Shown here piece after piece: positions 36,201-48,602 of a stretch of 64,000 bases of DNA (position 1 is its first letter; each line of letters begins with the position of its first letter). The notes beneath the pieces were generated by a model. It did not search any database. It was given only the letters and a program-made list of their open reading frames with translations, and had not been told where the DNA came from. A program made the position numbers and the translations under genes. Origin of the DNA: Moringa oleifera (lineage: Eukaryota; Streptophyta; Magnoliopsida; Brassicales; Moringaceae); assembly GCA_021397835.1 (NCBI GenBank), contig JAJFZO010000094.1, positions 6,796,001 through 6,860,000 on the forward strand. The letters are read 5' to 3'.

Positions 36201-39200
36201 AATAAGGAAAAAAAAAAAGGGCATATAAACATCTGGTAAGGGGATGTTTGGGAGATCAGATTTGGATTCCAGAATATACATTTGAATTACTTTCCGTTTT
36301 CTTTTATTTTGTATTTATTAACAAAGTACTTGACACTTTGTTTGCTGTCTGTCTCACGGTCATAAACTTAAGGCCACTATGGGCACTTATGGCCCTTTTT
36401 GTTTTTTATAATTTTCTTTTGGGGTAGTGGGATTTAATCATGTGTACCTAGAAGTTGTATGTGTCAGCGGGCCACACTGACAAGTGGGTATTTTGTGGCA
36501 CTTCTCCTCCAGGTAAAACTAGTTTTTTATTGGTGCGGTCCAATCTTGACCAAAGTCTAGCATTTTCATGTAAATTTCAACTAAAGATCTTAGCATAACT
36601 TGCAAATTTGACTTGATTTGCACAAAGTAAAATGTGGGAAATTGAGACCATAAGGACCATTTCAATCAATCTAGATTGGGGAGGGTGGGTGGGTCCCTTC
36701 AATTTTTTTAAGGAGAGGAGAATGTGTAATGTGCTTCCTGTCCGGCAATATTAAATTAGTGGTGGAAGTTTGAGGGCCCTTTGCTTGGTGAACTTGACAA
36801 GGAGGACCACTAGTACTTAAAAAATAAAAAATAAAAATGGTTAACCAGATTCAAAGTGAAGGTGGCTGGTCCAAGCTTCAAGGATAGGTAAGAGTAGCTT
36901 CGGGTGGCGGTTTGGGTGATGGGACGGAAACTGTGGGGTTGACGGAAGAACAAGACTGGGATTTGGTGGCGGCTAGTAAGGTAGGGAATCTGACCTTTTA
37001 CTTTTACTCCAGAGATACAGTATAATATTGAAAGATTCAACTCAGCCACGGCTGCTGCAAGAATCCTATGTTTTTTAAATATATATATATATATATATAT
37101 TCTATATTACATTATAAATAATATATAATTAAATTCATAAATTTCTTTCTATAATGGATTTATAAGATATTGATTTATTACATATTTACAAACATATTTT
37201 AGAATCATGAAATCAATTTGTAAAAATAATAAATGAATAAATTTTGCAGTATGATATAATCAAAAAAATATTGTTATTTTTAAAATAAAAATAAATAATA
37301 ATTTTTACCTAAATAAAGAATATAAAAATAAACAAAATAAATTATTAATTTTATTAAATTGTGGCATATGATAATTTTTTTACAACAGGAAGATCCAAAT
37401 CTAACAAAAATACAATACAATATCATCATTTATAAGACAAAACTTGATATGATTAATAATTATTATTTAGTAAAATATATTTAATTGAAATGATTAAGTA
37501 AGATTACTTTCTATTGAGAAAATGAATGGAAAACCATTATTTCAAAGAATTTTGCCTACAGAACTCATTTTTGACTCTTAGCAATGATGTCTCCTGCACT
37601 GGCCAGACGTCAGTGTTCTTATAAAGTTTCACAGGACAAAAACACCTTTTTCACATTTGAGTTTTTTATATAAAATTTTTAAAATATATTTTATAATTTA
37701 AAATAATAATATAACAATTTAAATTTTTAAAATATATTTTATAATTTAAAATAATAATATAACAATTTAAATTTTTAAAATAAATATTATTTAAAATTTA
37801 AAATTTTATTTTTTCTCACTCTAACTTTTAAAACATATCCAAAATTTAAAAAAAATTTAACTAATCAGTTATTTTTATGAGTTTTTATAATTTTTGATAG
37901 TATATTTTTTCAAGAAAAATATTTTTAGTTTTTGAAAAATTATTAATTTTTTATGATAATAGCTTAATATTTTTTTATACGTATGTCAAAAATTATAAGT
38001 GAAAATTTATTATAAAATATATTTAACATTTAAAATTTGTTTGAATATATTTTAAAAGTAAAAATTTGATTAAAAATAAAATTTAAAATTTAAAATTTAA
38101 AATAATATTTATTTAAAATTTTAATTATTAATTTTATTAAATTAATATAAATTATTATATAAATTATTTTAAATATAATAATATAAAAAAATTAATAATT
38201 TGTATTACAAATTGGAGTGACATGAATAAGAAAGAGTATTGAGCTTTGTTTTATGGGTTGTATGGATACCCAACCCACACTTCTATTTTTTTTTAATGAT
38301 AAAAGGTTTATTGGTTGGTTTGGTTTTGTCATTTATAGCTTTTAGAGTTAATGGACAAGAGAGACAACTCCACTCATGGCTGCTTTGGGTTCCAGCTCTA
38401 TAATGCTTTATTCTATGTGTTGCTTGTCTAGTGGTGTTCCATTTCATGGCAAATGGGCAAACCCCACAAAACCGAAAGAGATGGAAAAGAGGACAAGGGA
38501 ACCAGAAATATCACGGATTGAAATCTGTGCAAAAGAAGAAATATCCAAATAGGATACTTAATGAACAAACCTCATCAGAGCTTAACACGTGTCTAAGAGG
38601 AAGTGAAGTTGGATAAGGAAAGCTGCTTCTGTGGTTTCAGCAGGAGCCCTTTATGGTGCAAAATTGGTTAGGGGCAAGTTGCACCACGTGGATTACTTGA
38701 AATGAAATGCCCCTTATCATGTATTTCAAGTTGAATAACCATTATGACCACATATAGTTACATTAAATCTTATAATTTTAGTTTAATTATGTCTTATAAC
38801 TTAAGTCTCATTGAATAAGCTTAGACATGAAATACGTAGACCTGAGTCTGGAGACTTGATCTCAAGTTAAAAATACTTTGAACAATATGCTTGAGCTTTT
38901 AAGAAAATATAAACTGTTGGAGGAGACATCCATCTCTTAGATAGCATGATAGGATAGAGGATTAAAGACATTAATAACATACAAGGACGTTTCCAAGCCA
39001 AAAAAATAGACATCAGATTAGTGCCCAGATTCAGAGCACATTCACAAGTCAGAAAAATCATCCTCGAGTCCACGTCACCCAGAGACAGAATTACCAAAAT
39101 AAACACACAATAACTCTATATAAAGAGAAACCAGATAAGCTCAACTAGCACTATTTTTTTCTTACTGTCACTTTGCCAAACCCTCAAGCTGATTTGAATT

Positions 39201-39703
39201 TCAAATACCTCTCTTCTATTACAATAAGCTTTGAATCTCAGACCAATGCTTTCACATACATAGGATCATTTTTTTAAAGTAACAAGATACATTTTAAGCT
39301 CATAAAACGTAACTTGTAAAAAAATAAAAACAAAGGATTACGATCAAAAGGAATAATATTTTGTGAGACCACGCATCCCTATTGATGATTTTAAACATCA
39401 ACAATATACTTATTTAAAGAGGAAAACACCAATTTACCCTTGAGAACAAAGGAACCTGTAAGGGATTCAGGTCCTCAACTCTTGCAGAACTATAAAGCAG
39501 CTAAGGGTAACCTTCATGTAGAGCAACCATTTCTGTTAGTTGATCAAGATTACTGTCAAGGAAGATCTCAAGGCAATTAAAGAAACAAAGCTACGAAGTT
39601 TGAAGACCATTGTCAATTTACAATTCAATAACAAAACTCATGCATACACAAAATTCTTAAGAAGCTTTTCTGAAAGTGAAGCCATATATCTCAAGAATTT
39701 AAC
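36200..39703. other. Intergenic DNA, AT-rich core
   Basis: No gene is recognised between the 5' end of VIH and the 3' end of the flavoprotein gene. About 37070-38210 is extremely AT-rich and includes an (AT)n run (about 37078-37100) and a 48-bp tandem duplication. About 38880-39240 contains CTATATAAAGAG and could be part of a decayed LTR, but I found no paired ends. The 3' UTR of the flavoprotein gene must lie just below 39704. Confidence 0.4.
37681..37776. repeat. 48-bp AT-rich tandem duplication
   Basis: Two near-identical copies start AAAATATATTTTATAATTTA at 37681 and 37729; a third copy is partial. Confidence 0.85.
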
Positions 39704-42700
39704 TCATACAACTTCATCCCGTCTAGCATTTATTGCTAATTCACCAATGCTTGATCCAGCAATGTAACCACCAGACCAGGCATTCTGGAAAAAGAAAAAA
39801 AAAAAGATTAACCAAAAAAGAGAACAAATATAATGATAAATGAACTCATAAAAAGGTTGATTACCCAAGAAAGAGAACAAATATAATGATATTGTGCTTG
39901 GGGGCCAGAAGGATTCAGATAAAAACGTTAAGACTTATAATAGTGTTGTACCACATGAAAATAACCTTTCTTTAAACTGCAATCTCTATGGAGGGGAGGG
40001 GAAATATTAGAGAACGAAGGACCAGCCGAAATGGAGAACAATTAAGCCTTTTCTGGGAAAACAACCTGAACTAAGACAGTGTCATGTTGCAAGCTCAACG
40101 TAAAAGTAATCTCTTGAGTATCAAACAATTTTCTACAGCTATAAATAGAGACTTCAAAAATATAACTGGACAACCATATCTGATCCCTTCTTTTATCATC
40201 AATATCTCCAAGAGCTACCTCATATATTATCTATATATTTGTATGTATGTATGTAAAGGTGCATTTATATCTCAGGGCATGGATGACTCACCTGAAAATT
40301 GAAACCACCAGTCACCCCATCGATGTTTAGCACCTGAAAATTATTTCAGCAGAGAGCAGAATTAGAGAACCTTAGCAGAGATAATGACATGCATGTGCAT
40401 CCTCAGATACATGCAGGCAGACACACACATATATACACACAGTCATGATGGCTAGCGACACATGTAAGTCATGGTCCTCATTAGCAAGCCTGAATATTAG
40501 AATTGTCACTACAACAGCATTGCAACAACAAGGATGTACTAGCTCACTGACAGGAAACAGAAAGGGAAACCTAAAGAGTATCAGGGATTCATACCTCTCC
40601 TGCAAAGAATAGATGAGGACATAACTTGCTTTCCATTGTGCTCAAAGAGATCTTCATGAAGGAAAAACATCAAGTTATATTTCCAACAAGGGTTGGGAGG
40701 GAGGGAGAGGGGGAGACGGAGAAAGAGATAGAACCTCAGACAACGGAACACCTCCAGCTGTGACAAATTCATCCTTGAATTGGCCCTACACGACAAATAA
40801 ATGCATATCATCAGAAAGCATCAAAAATTTAATTAAGGAAATGAAAGAGATTTTTTAGATGCCAGATTCAACCTTCCCCGTTACTCTAAATGTACAATTC
40901 TTCAAGAGATGAGCAACAGAACCTAAAGATTTATTTGAAACGGAAGCCCACAAGGTATCACTGAAAGAACTCTGCAAAAAATAGATGACAAAAGCAACAT
41001 AAAAATTAATAGATAATACTACAAGAAGGACTGAAATGTAACATCTTTCAGCTTGAGAAGGCAACAGAACCTCATGATCTAATATATATTTCCAAAATCT
41101 CTTCACAAGACCAAATGCTGACGGACATGAATTAAGGACCTTTTGCTTCTGCAGTGGACAAGGCAAAACAAGGTTGCAATGTTACAGTTCCACAGAAACA
41201 ACAAGAAGACAAGAAATCATATAACACCAGGTCATTAGCTAACATTAAGTTTGAAGTGGAAGTCTTAAAGACCATTATTTTCCATATCATTTTTAAGCAT
41301 TTATCCTACTTAGAATCAAATATTTGGATATTAAGTACTCGTCACTTTTTTAGTCAAGTAGACAAGAAGCAAAGAATGAGTACTAAAAAGCTTAGCAAGC
41401 AAGGAACGAAATTCAGGATTACTGTAAATTGAAGTTTGTGTTGACGAAGGATTAACTCAACATCTTCCACACTCAAATCAGGAACAAAGTCAACAATAAG
41501 CATCCCTGCATCCAAATGCTATTAACCTGATTGAAATAAAGGTTAAATGTTGTTGAAAATGAGAAGAGAGAAGAGGAAATGATTAGCTTACCTTTATAAT
41601 CTGAACTGAACAGATGACGGGCACCCCAAGCAGATAGACGAAGAATAACTGGCCCACTGAGTCCCCAATGTGTGACTAACATGGGGCCAACCTGGAATAC
41701 CAAAACTTAGGACGTAACACACAAATTATTAACTACAAAAGTCACAAGAATGAGAGAAGCATGCCTGTGTTAGGTCTGGTATATTCCTTCGGATGGTTTC
41801 CAATTTCAGCTTTGCTTCAACTTTGGGGAATGCTACCTGAGAGAACGAGCATCCATTGAAATGTTCACATGCAGCGGTAATAACATCTAACTATATGTCA
41901 AGATGTCCACAGAACGACTCATGATGCTTATATAAACACTTAAGTATCAAATTCCATTAGAAGCATTGTGTTATTTGAATGTATGTAATTGTCAGCCATT
42001 TTTATGTCCTAGTCTAAAAAATGGTCATGGGAAAAAAAAAGGTTCTGCACATGGCATATTTCATTAGATATATCACGTTCCAAATAAATTCACTGTCAAT
42101 TTCATGAAAAAACAAACTTAGGCTGTTGACGCAACAATGCAAGAAATTGAGGTGCTATTCATGGTATCATTTATTACATAGTCAGATAACTTAAGCGGTG
42201 AACAAAAAGATAATTCCAAATCACAATGTACAACAATTGGCGAAATTATCTGTCATTGATAGCTATCCCTGGATATTGCCAGAGACCTGCGTTAAAAATA
42301 AGTTAGCAATAAGCATTGGCATGCTACTTAATTCCACCTCTGATTGACTACTTTGCAACTAACACGATGATTCCTTATGTCCTTACAATGATCCATGCAA
42401 CTTTTTTCTTATATTAAACTACTATTATTCTTTGTGACCAATATAATTTACATGTGTTCTCTGTCTGTTCTCGCTGTATCTTAGAAAAGGAAAAAAAGGG
42501 TGTTATGAGGAATGCAAAAGCCACTTTTCTTTTCACTTTGGTTCATGATGCAGATCTTGCGAACTATTGGGAAGAAAAATAGAATGCAAATGGTTATAAA
42601 AGACGTTACCCCTGACAACTCTGCCAACTGTGGATCATCAATCTTGAAAGTAAATAAGCTAGGAACAGGATCTACAATTGAATGACCGAGCTGAACGGCA

Positions 42701-45700
42701 AGACTATGACCCTGCCCCAAGAGCAAAGAACACCTTAAGTAATTTTAGACCACATTTAAAAAAGTGAATAGAGGATATACACATCAAAACCTGCTTGCTA
42801 CTCCCGCTAGCAAGCAACAGATAATCGGCTTCAACATTTTCAACAACTCCACGCTTCTCAACCTGGAGGAGGAATTTTCCACCACCAAGTGCAGCAGAGG
42901 CAGTTTTTACAACTTTTCCAGTCTGCAAATAAACTGAAAAGGCATTTATGTTTAAGCACAGAAGCCAGCAATTCCAAAGTACCAGGCTGTTCTGCAAGCT
43001 TTCCAAAATGTGTTGAACATCAACTTAAAAGCGCAGGAGTAGTGGATATGCTGGTAATTTGAACCTAACATCGTCTCTGTTCTTTTGTCTATTCCTTTAG
43101 CTGATCCTTGTGATTATAATATCTCATAGACCCATCAAACACACACATGCATCCACACACAAAAATCCACAGCAGAAGGAAGGGGGAACCGATGCAAACC
43201 TGAGAAACTATGCTATGTAATGAGGATGTATCCTTCAGTATCATCACTAGAGATACTATTAAAAACTTTAATTAAAGCCACAGAAATCATTTCCTCAATT
43301 ATTCAATTGTGCATCCAAAACTGGGAACCCCTCTTTCATGGTGCAAAATGAGAGTCTAATGAAAGTGAATAAGAGAACACATATGCAGATGCATGTTCAC
43401 ATGTAAAGGAACATACATAAAATTGAGAGTGAGAGATTGCTCACTCAAATATCTTTTACTTTTTCGGTCAAACTCTCTTTAAGATGAACAGTATGATATA
43501 GTCATGGAGACTATGATACTCAAAGTTAATAAATTAGGTTCCTAAACAAATCACCTATTAATGAAAACCATTCTCTGAATGCCTAAAGTGATACTGAGCA
43601 CACAAGATGCGTCAATAAATGTTCAGTTTTAAAACAAAGTTAAACACTAAGCACACAAGATGCGTCAATAAATGTTCAGTTTTAAAACAAAGTTAAACAC
43701 CCAGGCTTCACCAGTATCAAGTGACTATTTCATGTATATTCAGAAGGTCAATCTCCACAAATGCATTTATCTGGCAAAAGAACATGTACAGATAGGCTAT
43801 CTTGGATACAAAGCAGTAAACCATGGTTGATGAAGTAAAGCAAGCAGCCAAGAATTACTGACACCTTCCCCTACCATAATCCAAGAAAAGTTGAAAATCA
43901 GAAAAATTAAAATCTCAAACATAGAGAAAGATACCTCCCGTACGCTTCATCTCAGACAAAAGACAGTCAACTATTGAAGAAGAACTGTCGCTGAGAGGAA
44001 AGACTCTTCCGTCATCTTCGGTCTGATGCAGATGAGCACCAATTAGATGTGCAAACCAAAGAAGGAAATTTAAAAAATGTAGTTCTAAAGGCAACCTTCA
44101 GTGACACTCCGTGATCAGAAAACCAGGCCATTGTATCAATTGGGCCATGAATGTTGAAGAAAGATCCTTTCAACTCTTTATTGCCCCTAGGATAATGTTG
44201 TGCCAAAATCTGAAAACAAATTCATAGATCTTATACCCAAAAAAAAAGTAATCAAAATTTTGGGTTGTTGTCAAGTGCTAATTTCTTCATTTAACAATGG
44301 AATTGAAAAAAAAATTGATTTAGCTGAATTTAAATTAAAATATCTATTTTCTGAATTTTTTGTTGGTACATTCTGGTTGAAATGAGAATTCAAAAATCTG
44401 GGACAACATTAAAGTACATGCAAAATGCTTTAATCATGGAGGTAATAAATGCTTTTATAATTCTTCAAAAAGATAGTTCTTGTCAATATACTTATTCACC
44501 GACACAGTGAAGAATCAAGTGCAGCATGTCATGAACCACTGAATTGATTGATCTTTTCAAAACCTATGACTTTGACATGTTTTGATACTTGAGAATCCAT
44601 TTTAAGACCACAAAATCAGACTACAGAATGGGAATGAACAAACATGGGTGCCAAAGCTATAGTATGCTAGTGAAAGTAAATCATGAAGACATGTTTAGTA
44701 TTACTGGATGATAGAATGCATAACAATCATATATATTGTTATATTTTCTTATGTTTTTGTTGGTTGTAAATGATTAAATCTTGGACTTTGATATATTTTA
44801 TATTTAGTAGGATGGATTAAGAAACTCAACTAAGATGGACTCAAATTCATTATTTGAAGATGAAAAGTTGAAAAGAAATGTGGATGAACTAGAAGATGTC
44901 ATTGGATAAGCTTGGCACACCTAATTGCATTGGATTTCTACTGAAGCATGACTTTATCTTTTATTTAAAAAGTGGTTGTAGAAATTTTATCTTTATCCTA
45001 ATTTATCTTTAAAAGTTCTAGCTAAAATAGGATATTAGATTTAAGAATTATTATATAAAAAAGAGATAGTTCCTTCAAGGGGATCCAGAGTCTATTTTCT
45101 ACCTTCCTCTTCTTAGTTCTTTTTTTTTCATGGATTGCTAAACATGTCTTCCAGTGAAAGGATAATAAAGAGTTTGATTCTTCAAGAATTGTAAGATCTA
45201 ACTGATTTAATTATTTTTTTATTTTTTCATTATTTATATATCTTGTTAAAATTATTATTTTGGTTGATTGCAACAAAAAGAGCTTAAATGTTCTAATATA
45301 AGTGGTAAATAATATAGTTGATTGCAAAATTATTTTTCAATTTATGTTATAAAAATATATAATCTAGTTTAAATAAATCTACAGGGTTGTTGGCTAGAAT
45401 TGGTAGTTTATCTAATTCTTAAAGCTGTTTTTAAATTAAACCGTAAGATTCTGGGATTATTTATTATCATAAAAGTAAAGAAAAACAGATTATTAGGTAA
45501 TACCAATAACTATAACCAATTGGGTGATTAAAAGATTTTTATCTTTGCACTTGACAAATTAAATGGACCAGAAATTTCACCTTTAACTTAGGGACAGAAG
45601 AACATACAAGTAACAGAACTTATGATGATAAAATATTACCAGTAGTTGGACCGACCAAAAACATGTACTGATGAGCACAAGATAACACATTTATAAAAAG

Positions 45701-46301
45701 CTCCATAAATTTCCCAAAACTCAGGAAGAAAAAGTCAATATATTTGATTATACATTGTTGAGTTTTCTATTTAACAGCCCTCACCAAATTGTCAGCACAA
45801 TGCCCATTTGTCACATTGCATCTGCCACCCCCAGAAATCTTCACCTGCACCAATAGTAAACTTTGCAAGATAAACCAACTGGGAATAATCATATATAAAT
45901 GTGCAGACCTAAAAACAAAACACGACCTTTGATAGAGGTTTCCCTTTCTCAATAACCAAAACATTAAGATTAGGCGCAACAGTTTTAGCTCTAATTGCTG
46001 CATAAACTCCCGCTGCTCCACCGCCGACCACCACCAGTAGTTCTTCATGACTTGACTACCCATCAACAAAAAATAATAATCAAGTTGACAAAGAAAACAA
46101 CTAAGAACCAAAGCATTTAGGGAACAAAAGCAACCAGAGTACCCCCTGTGCTATTGGGATCGCAGTCGTACAAAGTTCTCTCCTCCTGGAGGTCAACAAA
46201 GATAGCCATGGTCTCTTGTGATACTTGCAGTCTCTAAAATGACCCCAAAAGGGGGCACAGAACACCCGCAACTGAATGTCACGAGTGCTAAATAATCTCA
46301 T
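39704..46301 (-). CDS. HI0933-type FAD-dependent oxidoreductase (16 exons, 485 aa)
   Basis: A flavoprotein of the HI0933/YhiN (BaiN-like) family. Substrate is unknown in plants. Exons, 5' to 3': 46143-46301, 45927-46055, 45785-45844, 44096-44209, 43935-44022, 42791-42933, 42610-42711, 41765-41836, 41592-41691, 41423-41505, 41071-41148, 40873-40971, 40735-40785, 40595-40651, 40292-40333, 39704-39784. They sum to 1458 nt and all phases agree. Residues 1-about 52 are rich in Arg and hydrophobic residues, suggesting an organelle targeting peptide. The dinucleotide-binding [12 protein letters not shown] follows at about residues 62-73, then the family signature [12 protein letters not shown] (about 98-109), and near the end [19 protein letters not shown] (the fourth residue of its last exon pair is Ile here, VLNIDG) and [10 protein letters not shown], which bind FAD. 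The intron after exon 41765-41836 has a GC donor. The gene faces the PPR gene at 47091 across a short shared upstream region. Confidence 0.93.
39806..39891. repeat. Imperfect direct repeat, 53-bp period
   Basis: A stretch of about 33 bases (GATTAACCAAAAAAGAGAAC and onward) recurs at 39859 with three mismatches, in the last intron of the flavoprotein gene. Confidence 0.7.
43597..43702. repeat. 53-bp tandem duplication in a flavoprotein intron
   Basis: Copies at 43597-43649 and 43650-43702 begin AGCACACAAGATGCGTCAAT and are nearly identical, implying a recent duplication. It lies in the intron between exons 43935-44022 and 42791-42933. Confidence 0.92.
44210..45784. other. Long intron of the flavoprotein gene
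   Basis: AT-rich, about 1.6 kb. The part at about 44730-45220 has a more unique composition, with TATAAAAAAGAG near 45055 and AATAAAGAG near 45165, and could be a decayed retrotransposon terminal repeat. I saw no paired ends or duplication, so this remains unassigned. Confidence 0.3.
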
Positions 46302-47090
46302 GTTTCTCTTCCCGTCTGTATCCTATCAGCTCTCATACAACGGTCATTAAAAAGTCATTGTACTCTTACCTAGAGTTTAAAAAGACTAATACACCCCTAA
46401 CACTGCTATAAAATCACAAAATGCTTGCCCATTTTCTCCCTGAGGCGGCAAACAGATGACACTTCGCCGATTACTGCGGGTTAATCATTCCGGAGCTCTG
46501 TCCCACTGGTTATTCATTCCTCTGCACGGTAAGGCCTCCATTCTTAGCAAAACTTCGTCATTTCTTTCCAAATGTTGTCAACTACCCTATCTATATTTTT
46601 CTTGCTTATAAAATTCGATGGTTGTTTTTTTTTTTTCTTTTTTCTATTTCATTTGTTCATTCAACCTCTCTTTTCAAATCATTCTCGTCTTTTCAAATTA
46701 ATCATACACTGGTTGGCTCTCGCTTGACTGGAATTGGCCAGGCCGATCTAACCTATTGTGCATGCCACTTTTGTAAGGTTGCTCAACATTAACATTCAAC
46801 GTTGGATGATACTTCACAACTTGATTCATGAGCCAGAAAGAATTCCAGCTGAAGCAGATAAAAGAGAAACTTCACGTGTTCTACTTGATTATTTTATGAA
46901 CTCTAATTAAATAAATAAAGTGGAGCAAACTTTTTGGACCATTCCATCATCCTGGGCTTCGAATGAGTTCTGTCTGGATAGCCCAGCCTATTGAGGACCA
47001 ATAAGAAACCAAAAGCTTAGGGGGTAAAACCGTCATGAAGCAGTCGTTTTAGCGCTATTCCCTGGGTTCTCATGACGATCATATAGGCAC
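46302..47090. promoter_or_regulatory. Bidirectional promoter region
   Basis: The 789 bases separate two start codons on opposite strands (46301 minus, 47091 plus), so both promoters must lie here or overlap. It also contains an ATG at 46456 that opens a frame of about 24 codons ending at a good donor, CTGCACG|GTAAGG (46530), a possible unannotated 5' exon on the plus strand. Confidence 0.5.
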
Positions 47091-48602
47091 ATGAGCCTGC
47101 TCTTGCAGCAGAGCAGCATCCAAGCATGGAAGCGATGCATGACCCTCGCGCAAAGGAGTGCCACCGTGCCTCAGATAAAGGCCACGCATGCTGTCTTCAT
47201 TACCCACGGTCTCCACCGGAATAACTTTGCCATCAGCAAGCTCCTCTCTGCTTTTTGCGCTGCCTCCAACTCTGGTAGTGGCCTCCGTTATGCTTCTCTC
47301 ATTTTCGATTCAATTGAGGACCCCAATTCTTTCATTTACAACACTATCATTAAAATCTACTCTAGTAGTTCCCAGCCTAATTGTGCTCTACATTATTTCC
47401 ATCTGATGTTGAGGGACGATGGTAGCTTAATAATTCCTGATAATCGCACGTTTCATTTTGTTCTTTTAGCGTGCGTGAAAGGGCGTTGGCTGTTTCCAGG
47501 TAGGCAAATACACTGTTGGGTAGTAAAGAATGGTGTTTTTTCATCAGATGGTCATGTGCAGACGGCGCTTATCAGGCTGTATGCAGAGGGTAAGATTTTC
47601 GTGGATGCCCGGAAATTGTTTGATGAAGTGTCAAATCCAGATGTTATTAAGTGGAATGTCCTTATGAATGGATATGTTCAAGGTGGTTTGGGTTCTGTTG
47701 CGTTGAGTGTTTTCCGGGAAATGCTGGTTTGTGGGGTTGAGCCTGATGACTTCTGTGTGACTACTGGATTAACAGCCTGCGCACAGTCAGGAGCTCTTTT
47801 GCAGGGAAAGTGGATGCATGAGTATATTAAGAAGAAGAAGGGTATGGAATCAGATGTCCTTGTTGGGACAGCACTAGTTGATATGTATGCCAAGTGCGGA
47901 TGTATCGACATGGCTGTTGAAGTTTTCGACGGGATGCGGAAAAGGAACATATTCTCGTGGTCAGCCATGATTGGAGGATTCGCTGTTCATGGGTATGCAG
48001 AGAAAGCATTTCATTGCTTGGAGAGGATGCAAGTGGAGGATGGGCTTAGGCCTGATGGAGTTGTTCTTCTTGGGGTTCTAATGGCTTGCACTCATGCAGG
48101 TCTCCCACGAAGAGGCCAATTTCTGCTAGATAACATGGAAGCTCAATTTGGGATTGTTCCTAAACATGAGCACTATAGTTGTGTGGTGGACATGCTCTGC
48201 AGGGCTGGTCGATTAGATGAAGCACTTCAGCTTATTAGAAGAATGCCCATGAAGCCACTGGCTTCAGTATGGGGTGCTTTATTGAGTAGTTGTCGGATCC
48301 ATAAGAATGTTGATCTTGCAGAGCTTGCCGTGAAAGAGCTTCTAACCCTTGAAAAGGGTAATGGAGCAGAGGAAGATGCAGCTCTTGTACAACTATCCAA
48401 TTTGTACTTGGATGCCAAGAGAAGTGAAGAGGCGTGTAGGATTCGTAGGATGATTGGTGATAGAGGGCTTAGGAAAATACCAGGATGCAGTGTGGTAGAG
48501 GTGGATGGCAAGGTGAACGAATTTGTGTCAGGAGATGCGTCACATCCAAATCGAGCTCAGATACATGCAATGTTGGAGCTACTGTCTCTTGATCCATTCT
48601 AG
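47091..48602 (+). CDS. PPR protein, PLS class with E/E+ C-terminus, intronless, 503 aa
   Basis: An RNA-binding pentatricopeptide repeat protein expected in mitochondria or chloroplasts. PLS-class proteins with E domains mostly act in C-to-U RNA editing, recruiting a DYW deaminase in trans when they lack one. The ORF is intact and intronless, as usual for plant PPR genes. Repeats start about residue 65 ([20 protein letters not shown]) and continue through [38 protein letters not shown] and [20 protein letters not shown]. The E region includes [20 protein letters not shown], followed by [20 protein letters not shown]; there is no DYW domain. From memory it resembles Arabidopsis At3g28640/At3g28660. 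The first ATG of the frame is used, and the N-terminus is short for a targeting peptide. Confidence 0.93.
   Translation: MSLLLQQSSIQAWKRCMTLAQRSATVPQIKATHAVFITHGLHRNNFAISKLLSAFCAASNSGSGLRYASLIFDSIEDPNSFIYNTIIKIYSSSSQPNCALHYFHLMLRDDGSLIIPDNRTFHFVLLACVKGRWLFPGRQIHCWVVKNGVFSSDGHVQTALIRLYAEGKIFVDARKLFDEVSNPDVIKWNVLMNGYVQGGLGSVALSVFREMLVCGVEPDDFCVTTGLTACAQSGALLQGKWMHEYIKKKKGMESDVLVGTALVDMYAKCGCIDMAVEVFDGMRKRNIFSWSAMIGGFAVHGYAEKAFHCLERMQVEDGLRPDGVVLLGVLMACTHAGLPRRGQFLLDNMEAQFGIVPKHEHYSCVVDMLCRAGRLDEALQLIRRMPMKPLASVWGALLSSCRIHKNVDLAELAVKELLTLEKGNGAEEDAALVQLSNLYLDAKRSEEACRIRRMIGDRGLRKIPGCSVVEVDGKVNEFVSGDASHPNRAQIHAMLELLSLDPF

Noticed and set aside
44730..45220. Solo LTR in the long flavoprotein intron
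   Set aside because: A TATA-like and a polyadenylation-like motif are present, but no TG...CA ends or target-site duplication could be identified; kept only as an unassigned stretch.
47678..48511. Minus-strand frames inside the intronless PPR gene
   Set aside because: Antisense shadows of a complete, recognisable PPR ORF.
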